NCBI RefSeq assembly: GCF_902167145.1
Contig: NC_050102.1
Span: 1,054,001-1,118,000, forward strand
Direction: 5' to 3'
Source of the DNA: Zea mays
Taxonomy: Eukaryota > Streptophyta > Magnoliopsida > Poales > Poaceae
DNA: 64,000 bases
Of the stretch, positions 22,901-33,700 are shown piece by piece (position 1 is the stretch's first letter; every line of letters starts with the position of its first letter). The notes under the pieces were generated by a model. That model saw nothing but the letters and a program-made list of their open reading frames with translations, made no database searches and was not told the origin of the DNA. The position numbers and the translations under genes are program-made.

Positions 22901-25617
22901 AGTTGCTAAAATAGAGAAACCTCATAATATGGACTAAATTTCCCTTGAGCCCTCATGCACAATATATTTTGTATGACATGGATAATATGCATGGTTATTC
23001 AATGAAGTCTAAAGGGCTAACTTAATCCATATTATGGTGAGTGTCTAATAAAGAAGAATCAAATCCAAATTAACTAGATAGAGAATATGTCACATAATTT
23101 TGGATTATTGACCATATGATAATATTCATTCATCTTCCAATTGGACCTTTATTTCATAATCAACAACACCCTTGCTACTATCTCCGAATATGATTAATAC
23201 ATTCATTATCGAGCAGCCAGCTTGATCCATTTAAGAAGTGATCCTGCAAAACAAGTTAAGGTTCATATCTTGGTACCCAATTTGAATTGGGTCCTTTGAG
23301 ATTAGTAGTAAGAGCCTTGAGTACCCACACAATCCTTATTGTGGCCTTTCTCTTTGTGTAGGCATTCACATATACTTGACAACCATCTTACATGGTTTCA
23401 AGTCAATATTTAATCACACAAAAAAAACTAGAGTTAAGAATAGGAGCCTTTTCTCCTTTTCTTGATACATCATTGTGTTGCCTTCTTGATGATGAACCTA
23501 ACTTGACCTTGGGTGCACCTAGCTTATCAAGGTTAGTCGCACAAGCATTCATATCATAAAGACAAGTTATGTATGGAATTTACAACTTAGTGATCCAATT
23601 CAATGTGAGGCATATGGATACCGATTGAAGTAGATTTCTAAGATATCAAAATATGGGTTTCCAAAATTTAGAGAGTATGGATCACTAATTGTACCTTTTA
23701 CAGTTTAAAAATCATATTCATGTTAGTGCATATGTATGTGATGAATATCAACAAAAAAGATTCTTATGCACTTTTAGATTTAACGATAAGGAAATTTAAA
23801 ATGCATCAAGAGTAGCTATTTGGAAAACAAAGATTACAATCCATAAGAATGAGATACAATTTTTACCATTATGGTTTGAGTTAGTATAGCTTACTCAAGA
23901 GAAACTTATTCTCTAAGACACAAGATACCTAATGTTCTCCCACTAGATATGTGCATCAAGTATTTGAATGACTTGCCACATGCACTTTCAATTCAGTTAA
24001 GAGTCTCATGAGGAGTACATTACATATCATGGTCAAGGCATGAAAAATTTGCAATGAATTGACTTATCCTTAAGAATACTTACCACCAAGTAGAGCGTAC
24101 CATTTGTTGTACCAATTTGACAGATCTTACTATCTGTGGTGGTGTCACCTTAGTATTCTTTTCATCATTTGTGGAGACTTCCTTCTTTGTTATCTTTTTT
24201 CCTTTTAAAACTAGTCGATAAAACACTTTGAAAAGAGGTATTAGTAGTACAAGGAAGTATTTAATGAATGATGATATCTATATATATGAATGGCAAACAA
24301 ATCATCATTTATGAGGCGTAAAGGCATAAATTAAATTCCTTTTAAGTTAATGCACATGGAGCAGTGAATTCACAATATGCACTAATTTACAAATTTAAGC
24401 CAAAAGGAATTTAACCTTCATATTGACATTCCTTTCCATATAATATATTATTACCAATTGAAAGAATGCCACTTGAAAGGAACTACTATTGATCAACTAC
24501 CAATTAAAGCAATTAGTTACATACCTTTGCCTTGAGCATTCCTAATCTTTCTTTTAGGTGAAAAGTAACCTTTAATGCTTGTGATTTTACCAAATGAAAG
24601 AGCACAATCTCTACTTATGAATTTCCATGAAATAGCTTAAAAGAGATTACATTAGAAACACAAGCAATAATGTCCTATTTAGCAACCTTTAGTATATGAA
24701 TGACAAGAAGATTACTAAAATAAGGAAACCTCATGATATGAACTGAGTTACCCTTACAAGCATCATGCATAACACTGATTTAAACAAGGTGACAATAGCA
24801 TGATTATTTAATTAAGTTTACATGGCAAGTTTAATTCATAACATGGTGAGTGATTAATGTAGAAGACTCAAAACCAATTTAAACAAGAAGGAATACATCA
24901 CATTGTATTGGATTGATCTTCTTTGAATGTTAAATGACACGTTCCATGTGAGAAACACATTCTCATGTTGTGAGACTACATAAACACATTAGTCTCACAA
25001 CTTTAGTCATATAAAGAATTTCCCTTTTGGTAAGTGCTTTAAGAATTTAAATTTCTTACTTAGCACTCTATTCATTTAAGAACATGGGATAATCCTCTTT
25101 ATGTCTAGGTCATGGCAGTAATACGATAATCCATTTGAAATATGCCACAAGATACATACAACCAATTTAAAGCATGTAGATTATCACAATATAAAAATAT
25201 AAACTTGCAATCTACCATATGATTGAATCTTTTCCAAGGCAAGGTAAAATCTTTTAAGTTCATTTTCAAGTGCTTCATTTTTCCTATGTGGCTACAAAAG
25301 ACACAAAGGAATATACTAACTAAAAGCAATGTGCACTTACGAATTAATTGTTACCATCCTTTGGATATCACTTAGTTGTAGCCCTTTTGCTTGATTCCGA
25401 CAAAGGTTAATCCTTATTCCCTACAACACAAGTTCTTGCTAGAGATGAATATGAAGTTAGTGATATAACAACTCAATTCATCTTTGGGACAATCTTAAAA
25501 GAATAGTCAATGTAAGATTGATAGCTTGAGATAAGAATTAAGTTAAACCACTTAAGCACCCCAAAGCTTCATATCATCTCTAGGTACCTACAAAACTTAT
25601 TAAGTATATTTTGATAC
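19989..25617 (-). repeat. 5.6-kb non-coding repeated domain of the gag-only element
   Basis: AT-rich, no recognisable protein. Divergent internal copies are visible: a block at 21690-21790 (CTCCCCCTAAATGTATGCAT, ACTTG.., GGTCAAGGCAT) recurs at 23935-24040 and partly at 21012-21090. 22510-22620 resembles 24285-24400, and 22740-23060 resembles 24520-24860. Each C-rich block is a purine tract on the element's own strand. In an autonomous Copia element pol would occupy this position, between gag and the polypurine tract. The minus-strand ORFs near 21775 and 25105 have no domains. Confidence 0.7.
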
Positions 25618-27142
25618 TCATCTCATGATGGGTCCATCAAGGTTAGCCAATAAGGACTTAGGCACCCAAATAGCCTTGGTCCTAGAATGTGGTGAACTCA
25701 TCACCTTTCTAGCACAAGAGTCAAATTTGGGTTTCCTAAGCATATCTGAATGTATTGACAAGTTAGGCTTAGGAATTTTACCCTTTGGACAAACCTTGAA
25801 TAGATGACCTTTTTCACGGCAATTGTAACAAATGCGGTGCTTGTCCTTGCAATGCATTTGCCTTTTGCTTTCATCCTTTTTAATGGTCATCTTTCTTGAT
25901 CGTGCAAGGTTTTGGTTCTTCATGTGGGGGCATGAATCAATTTCATGACCCTTCTCCTTGCATCCATAGCACCTTCTATCGCTTCTCTTTGATCTTTCTT
26001 TGTTGAAGCACATAGGTACATTGTTAGAGCAAATAGTATGAGCATTAATTTTCTTACCATGAATTTTGCTCATGCTCTTCTTGGAAAGCTTGGTATTCTT
26101 TTGAAGGGGTTTTGTGCATGCTACGGTTGTCCCCTTCTCAAGCTTTTTCACCATATTATCACGGTTATCTTGAGAAGGTTGAGCATGACACTTTCCCTTC
26201 AAAAGAGTTAAGCTCCTTCTTAGCCTTCCAACTTCTTCCTTGAGCTCTTTATTTTCTTGTGTGATAGAAATATCACTAATTCCTGAAATTTCTAGCTCAA
26301 TGGAAGATTGGCTTTCTTGAGAGCAACATTTGTTAGCACATGATAATCTAGTTTCTACTTGAGTACATGTGCATATGTGAGGTTGGTATGATTTCAAATT
26401 AGTTAACACAACATCATGAGCCATTTCTAACATGATATGTGAATCCATAAATTTATTATGAGAGCACACAAGCATATCATGTTTTTCTTGCAAAGCTAGA
26501 TTTTTCAATATTTAGCCTTTCTATCGTGTTCTTGAACATAGCATTTTTATTTTCTAATTGAGCAATATATGATGAATGATTAACAGCTTTAATTTGCTCA
26601 ATTGAAATGTCTTCATACCTTTGGACCAAATCATCATGAGAGCACTTTAGCTTCTCATGCTCTTTGGTCAACTTCTCTAAGTCTTCGATTTTTCTGATGA
26701 GGAAGTCTTCTTGCTTATGAAGCATTTCTTTTTGTTCTTCCGCTCTTTTCATGAGTTTGAGCAAGCTCATCCGATGTTTCTTGCTTAGCTGAGCGAAGAA
26801 TTGTTGAAGATCATCTTCATCTTCACTATCACTTTCTTGCTCCTCATCCTCACTTTCGCTTTGACTGTCACTCCCATTAGCGACAAAGCACATATGAGAA
26901 GTGGATTTGAAACACGAACCTTGTGAAGAGGTGGATTCATCGTTTGGTCTTCATCGATCATTTTCTTCTTCTTCAATATTGTTCTTCGCCTCATCTTCCT
27001 TCATTTTGAGGAACATCCTTTCGGCAATTCTCATGGCAAGATCTATTGCCCTAAGATCAACATCTGCACCAAAAGATGAAGTGGAGGCAACCTCAACCTT
27101 TTCAAGCTTAGAAGCACTTCCGTTTCTTAGACCCCCCGACAT
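25618..27142 (-). pseudogene. Gag-like ORF of the non-autonomous Copia element (broken)
   Basis: The frame begins with an ATG at 27142, about 40 bp after the primer site, and runs roughly 508 codons. A TGA at 26953-26951 (CGA to TGA would explain it) and a one-base frameshift near 26500 break it. An acidic Ser/Glu/Asp stretch and long coiled-coil regions come first. Two CCHC zinc knuckles follow (CYGCKEKGHEIDSC near 25960; CYNCREKGHLFKVC near 25810), then the end motif WVPKSLLANLDGP. That end motif parallels the Ji/Opie gag, supporting common ancestry. No pol follows. The breaks may be recent, as most of the frame stays open. Confidence 0.8.
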
Positions 27143-27181
27143 GATCTTTTCCTCACGCGGTTAAGCGTTAGAATGAGGATT

Positions 27182-27197
27182 AGGCTCTGATACCAAT
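27182..27197 (-). other. Primer-binding site of the gag-only element
   Basis: On the minus strand TTGGTATCAGAGCC follows the 5' LTR directly, an exact match to the usual plant initiator Met-tRNA complement. Confidence 0.88.
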
Positions 27198-29306
27198 TGA
27201 AAGTTGCCTAGAGAGGGGGTGAATAGGCAAGTTAAAACTTTTTAACAAAACTAGAAACGAACTGGGTAAAACCGGTTCAACCGGTGTCAAAACCGATTCA
27301 ACCGGTTTGCACGAGCTCAACTAAAGAATGAGATATAAAACTGAATTGATCTCGAAATCCACCCAGTTAACTTTGGAAATGAGATGTTCTAAATGATCCA
27401 CAGGGTTCAAGGTAGTAGATCTGAGAAGGGCACTTCTCAAAATCCACACACCAAAAAGATATAAACAAATCTTCCACGCAATGGTGAGAGAACGAAGAAC
27501 ACAAACAAACACAATGAGCAAGAACACAAGAGACACAAGATTTATCCCGAGGTTCGGTCACACCACCAAGGTGCCCTACTTCCTCGTTGAGGCGCCCACA
27601 AAGAGCTTGGTCTCTTTCAACCCTAATCCTCCCTTTGCCGACCACAAAGGTCAAGCCCACACAATAATCTTTGCTCAAACGAGCGGGTAATACAAACTTT
27701 CTTGTGGTCTTCCACAAGATTTGGAGACTCACAAGAGACACCTAGTCGTCTAGGAGCTAGAAGCTCCAAGAGTAATGAATCCACAAAGAACTCAATGTAG
27801 TACCAAAGCTCAAATCAAGAATAACAAGAAGGATTTGGAGATGAAGCACAAAAACCGCAGCTCTTCAATCTCACTTAAAGATTTCTCTCCAAAGATTTGA
27901 AATGGGAGAGGCAAGAGGTGTGTGAGAAAGAGTGGGAGGTGTTTCTCAGATTAGAAATGGAGTCCAAGTCGTGCTCTTCTATGGAGGAGAGAGGTGGGAG
28001 TGAGTATATATAGGTGGGGCTCCAAAACTAGCCGTTTTTGACTTTTCTGCCCAAAAACCGGTTGAACCGGTTTTTCAAAAAGCTGCGCACAGCTTTTTGG
28101 CTGACACAGCAGACTGGCAGAAAAAAGTGAACAGTGCAAAAACCGGTTGAACCTGTTTTAAAACCGGTTGAACCTGTTTCCACCAGACAAAAACCGGTTG
28201 AGTGTCCGGCTGAACCAGTATTTTCCGAAAAGGTGAACAGTGCAAAAACCGGTTGAACCTGTTTTAAAACCGATTGAACCTGTATTTTTCAGAGAGCAAT
28301 TTTGGCCAAGATAGACTTAAAAAGGTTGTACTACATACTTTCACTAAGGATTAACAAGGGTAAAATGGAAGTTTTAGATCAAGGATTTTGAGCTTTAGTA
28401 CCAACACCAACCTTCTTTATGGATCCCCCTTGATAGTATGACGATTCCTATACTCAAGTCAAATAAAATATAATTAAATAAACTCCTTGAGTCATTGGTG
28501 TCTCAAGTGTGATTTCTCCATGGTATTGCTTCATAAGGATCACAAACATCTTTGTCTCACCTTTTGAAGCAAACACAAATCGAGCCTGTGACTTGTGCCA
28601 TTTCACCATATATGAGTCCAAATCATGGCTTCAAGTCACCTTACTGATGCATCAACATGTTGTAACTCTTCATAGCTGATTAGTTCATCGACTTAGTGCA
28701 AGTACTCTCTTCTTCACCTTAGCCATGGTACCTCGGTCTACAAGCCGTCGCTTGGCCTTCACCTTCGCTTAGTTCCTCGAAGCCCTTTCCTTGCTATCTT
28801 CACCCTATCAAGCCATTCTTGAGTCACATCCTATTGAGCATCCATTGAGAGAATCATTTCTTCAATATTGTGAACCTTGCTTGAATGTCATCTAGATATA
28901 ACTGCTAAGATCAATCAAGCTCTAAGCTCTAGTTTGATTCTCATATATTCATATATGGACTAATGGTAATATGGTCAAGCCAATTCACGATTCCTCATAT
29001 CTTTTTCACTTTGGCTTGATCAATCCTCTTAATCACTTCAACCTATATTATGATCATATTTATGCATAGTGATTTCTCAAGACTTGTCCATATATTCAAA
29101 CCAATATAGAGACCATATTATATCCATTTGCATTGTCTCACTGGTTATTTGACCTTGTGTTGAACCTTGTTCACTGATCATTATACACTATTCAAGTATG
29201 TTCATCATACTGAGTTCCCTGTTCAACACTTAGCAAACTTGTTAGACCTTTAAATGTGTTGTTATCCAAATCACCAAAACTCACAAAAGGGATTAATGCA
29301 CTTTCA
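27198..29306 (-). repeat. 5' LTR of the gag-only Copia element
   Basis: 2,109 bp, same ends and internal AACCGGTT palindrome clusters (27267-27305 and 28056-28275) as the copy at 8641-10739. The palindrome clusters differ in copy number between the two LTRs. Flanked on the right by GTGTG (29307-29311). Confidence 0.93.
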
Positions 29307-30706
29307 GTGTGGCAATTGTTAGACATTATTATTTTGTGCCCTATAATTTATTTAGACTATTTTTGGTGCATAAAATATCAATATATGCATAAATATGTGA
29401 AAATAGGAAAAAGAAATGGAAAAAAAGGGTTTTCTCTGCTAGCTGGGCCGGGGGAGAGATTTCGGCCCAGCCGGCCCACCAGCGGGGGACGGGGCGGGGA
29501 CGACGCTGTGGGCGCGGGCCCACATGCCAGCGAGGAGGGGAGGGGATGGCGTTAGGGGGGTGACGGGGGGGGGGGGGGGGGCGAACCGGCTGGAGTTCGA
29601 CCGCCGGTGAGGCTTCGCGGCGGTTCTCCGTCGCGGTCCCGGTTTTGCGTCGACGAAGTGGTGGTAAGGCACGGGCGAAGGTATGGGATTACGGGCGTGG
29701 GGCCAATTTGGCTGGAGGGTGCTTAGGACGGCCGGTCCACGGCGAGGTGGTGGGCGCCCGCGGCGGTGGGATCACCGACGAGGTTGCCGGACGCGATAGG
29801 TGAAGGGGATGGGTGTGTCGTGATCGTGAGGGAGCGGTGAAGCTTAAGAGCTACATTAATTGGACTAGAACTTCACAGAGAGAGGAGGGCGGGACTCACC
29901 GGAGCGAAGGAAGGGCGCGGCGGCGCGGAGCTCGATTCGGCTCAAGGGAGGGGAGAGGGAGTGGCCAAGGCCGGTGTGAGGAAAAAGGGAGCTCGGGCGG
30001 TCCTTTTTATAGGTGCCCGAGGCGGTGAAGGGAGGCGAGGTGGCAAGCACCGGCGAGCTTGCCATGGCGGCGATGATGGCGCACAGTGGTGGCGACGGGA
30101 TGGCTCAGGCAGGCGGGGTGAAGGGACAACTCGGGCATAGTGCGCGGTGGCGCAAGGCACCAAACCGAGCTGGTGAGCGTGTTAATGGCAAAGCGATGGA
30201 GCGCGCGGCGGCCGGCGGTGATCGCATCGATAGCTAGGTCACGGGCGCGAGGAAGGTGCTGACAAGCAGGGCTCGCTTGCCAGAGAGAGGATGGCTGCGA
30301 GGGAGCGGGGGCGAGCGTGGCTGGCGGGTGGGGCCAGGCTGACAGCGGCGGAGGGAGGAGCACGGGCGCGCGAGTGGAGATGGGCCGCGTGGGCCACGAG
30401 GGGGTAGAGCGCGTCACGCGGGAGAGAGGAAAGAGGGTTGGGCCGGATTCGACCCAACCGAGGGGGGGAGATTTTCCTTTTTCTTTTTTCTATTTCTATT
30501 TCTATTTCTTTTATCTCCTTTTTCTTTTGAACAAATATTTAGCTATATATTCTTAAGTGCTAAAAAATATATTCTATGTGAGGTGCTTCTAACAATCGTG
30601 GTGTATGCATATGATGAGATGTCTTATGAGGTGGAGTCTAAGGAATAATCAAGGGGGTTAGGAGATTTAGGTTTCTAACCTTGGGGTTAAATTTTGGGAT
30701 GTTACA
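29307..30706 (-). repeat. Gypsy 3' LTR, inner part
   Basis: Continues the LTR interrupted at 8640 and matches 38519-39967. It is GC-rich over 29440-30470, which creates many long but meaningless ORFs on both strands. A run of 17 G at 29565-29581 corresponds to six G in the other LTR. Ends ATGTTACA. Confidence 0.9.
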
Positions 30707-30720
30707 AACCTACCCCACTT
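30707..30720 (-). other. Polypurine tract of the Gypsy element
   Basis: The minus strand reads AAGTGGGGTAGGTT directly before the 3' LTR. This is a purine-rich stretch in the right place. Confidence 0.6.
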
Positions 30721-30742
30721 AAAGGAATCTCACCCTCGAGAT

Positions 30743-33700
30743 TCAGACTGGGCTTGAGAAAAGATAAGGGTATTCCCTCCTCAAAGAGTCCTCACTCTCC
30801 CAGGTAGCTTCCTCTTCTCCTTCTCTGCTCCACTGAACTTTACAGAGTCTTACTTCTGAGTTGCGGGTCTTTGGGACTGCTGAGTCAAGAATCTTTACTA
30901 GCTTTTCTCGGCACTGAAGATCCTTTTGAATCTGAATTGTCTCTTCTTCGATGTGACTTTCTGGCACTTGCAGGCATTTGCGGAGCTGGGATACGTGAAA
31001 CACATTGTGGATATCTGACATGGATTCTGGCAACTCAAGGCGGTATGTTGCGGGTCCTACTTTGCCAATGATAGGATAGGGGCCGACGAAGCGCGGAGCT
31101 AGCTTTTCTTTCACTTGAAACCTTTTGACTCCACGCATTGGGGAGACCTTGAGGTAGACGAAGTCTCCTTCCTCAAATCTGAGTTCTCTCTGCCTGTTGT
31201 CTGCATAACTCTTCTACCGACTCTGAGCTTCAAGTAATCTTTTGCGGATCAGGGCAACTTTCTCTTCTGCCTCTTTAACGAAGGCAGGCCCTTCTAGTGT
31301 CTTTTCCCGTACGTTGGACCACATTAGAGGGGTCTAGCACTTTCGTCCATACAATGCTTCGAACGGTGACATCTTGATACTGGCCTGGTAGCTGTTGTTA
31401 TACGAGAACTCTGCATATGGCAAACTGGACTCCCAATTTCTATCAAACGTCAACACACAGGCTCTTAACAAATCCTCGAGGACCTTGTTGACCCTTCTGT
31501 CTGACCATCTGACTAGGGGTGATAGGCGGTGCTGAAGTCTAGCTTGGTGCCCATAGCTTGTTGAAGGCTCATCCAAAATTTTGAGGTGAACTATGTCCCC
31601 CTGTCTGACACTATCTTCCGTGGAATACCATGGAGTCTGACAACCTCTTTAAGATATATCCGGGCAAGGGTGGCTCCTCTGAAGGTAGTTTTCACTGGGA
31701 TGAAATGGGCTACCTTGGTAAGACGGTCGATTATCACCCAGATAGAATCGTTCCCTTTTTGGGTCTGAGGCAGTCCGGTTACAAAATCCATGACGCCTAT
31801 TTCTTCCCACTTCCATTCGAGTAATGGAAGGGGTTGCAGTAGACCTGCAGGCTTCTGATGCTCGGCCTTAGTTCGCTGGCAAGTGTCGCACCGGACCACA
31901 TATTGTGTTATCTCTTTCTTCATTCCTCTCCACCAGTATCTGGTTTTGAGGTCTAGGTACATCTTGGTGGTCCCTGGGTGGATAGAGTAGACTGAGTTGT
32001 GAGCCTCGTCAAGCAGAACTTCTCGTGCCTCTCCTTTTGGTACATATAGACAGTTTTTGAACCAAAGGACTCCTTCTTCATCTGTCCTGAAGTCCGAAAG
32101 TTGTTCTTTGCGAGCTCTTTCCATAAGACCTGTTGTCTTAGTGTCCAGGCGTTGGGCCTTGCGTATGAGGTCTTCTAGCATCGGCTTGACTTCTAGGCTG
32201 CCATTGTCTCCCAGACATGTATTCAGTTGAGCTGATTCTTTCTTCCAGTCTTCCAAGAAGTTGGTTTCTTTATTCCTGAAAGGTTTTCGGCTGAGGGCGT
32301 CTGCTACCACGTTGGCCTTCTCGGGGTAGTAGTGGATCTCAAGGTCATGATCTTTGATCAATTCCAGCCATCTTCGTTGACGGAGGTTGAGGTCTGGCTG
32401 AGTGAAAATGTACTTCAGGCTCTTGTGATCGATGAAGATGTGACATTTGTTCCCAATCAGGTAGTGCCTCCATATTTTTAGGGCATGCACTATGGCTGCC
32501 AATTCTAAATTGTGTGTGGGATAATTTTGCTCATGCGGCTTGAGTAGGCGCGATGCATAGGCAATGACTTTCTCATTTTGCATAAGTACACACCCTAAAC
32601 CTTGCCTTGAAGCATCACAGAAGACGACGAAATCCTGATGGATGTCTGGCAGTGTCAAAACGGGTGCGGTTGTGAGCTTCTTCTTTATGATTTGGAAGCT
32701 TTCCTCACACTTCGGGGTCCACACAAACTTATTGTCTTTCTTGAGGAGCTCGATCATAGGTCTTGCTATGCTGGAGAACCCTTTGATAAAACAGCGGTAA
32801 TATCCTGCCATTCCCAGAAAGCTTCGAACTTCACTAACGTTGGATGGCTGCTTCCATTTGGATACTGCTTCTACCTTGGATGGGTCTACTTCTATTCCTT
32901 CTGCTGTCAAGATATGCCCAAGGAAGGCTATCTTTTCTAACCATAGAGTTGATGTGCTCTGAGTCTTTCGAGGACAATCCGGAGGTGATGCTCATGATCT
33001 TTGCGACTCTTGGAGTAGATAAGGATGTCGTCAATGAAGACTCGACAAACTTATCCAGCTCTTCCATAAATACCTTATTCATGAGATTCATGAAAAAGGC
33101 GGGTGCATTGGTTAGTCCGAAGGGCATTACTGTGAACTCATACTGTCCATACCGGGTGACAAATGCAGTCTTCTGAATATCTGCTTCCTTGATTCTTAGC
33201 TGGTGATATCCTGACCTTAGGTCTATCTTGGAGAAATACTTGGCCCCTTGAAGCTGGTCGAAGAGGTCATCGATTCGAGGTAGTGGATACTTGTTTTTTA
33301 TTGTGACCTCATTCAAGGATCGATAATCAATACACATCCTCATACTTCCATCCTTTTTGGTGATGAAAAGGACCGGTGCTCCCCAAGGAGATGAGTTGGG
33401 ATGAACGTACCCTTTCTGTTGGAGTTCTACGATCTGGAGTTTTAGTTCTGCTAATTCGGTGGGAGCCATGCGGTATGGTCTCTTTGTGATTGGTGCGGTG
33501 CCGGGAATTAGATCAATGTAGAACTCTACTTCTCTTTCTGGCGGCATTCCTGGCAATTCTTCTGGGAATACATCCATGAATTCTACTACAGATATGCTTT
33601 TTGCTGCTAGATTAAACACCATTGGATCTTGGGCGGGTGGCTGAGCCTGACATGAAACTGACTTTCCTTGGTGGTCAGTGAGAAGAACGGTCTTATTTGC

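Larger units (their letters stand above)
8641..29306 (-). mobile_element. Gag-only Copia-type retrotransposon (non-autonomous)
   Basis: Two LTRs of about 2.1 kb (TG..CA ends), a perfect target duplication GTGTG (8636-8640 and 29307-29311), a primer site matching the initiator Met-tRNA at 27182-27197 and a polypurine tract at 10740-10752 define a complete minus-strand element. Apart from the nested Ji/Opie insertion, the internal region contains a gag-like ORF but no protease, integrase, reverse transcriptase or RNase H. It must have moved with proteins from a relative. The gag end shares a WVPK...ANL.GP motif with the Ji/Opie gag, placing it near the SIRE/Maximus lineage. LTR divergence is about 1.5-2% in the parts compared by eye. 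Confidence 0.88.

Noticed and set aside
29439..30457. Many Pro/Arg/Gly-rich ORFs on both strands
   Set aside because: GC-rich part of the Gypsy LTR. The copy at 38561-39788 has different frames and lengths, so there is no coding constraint.
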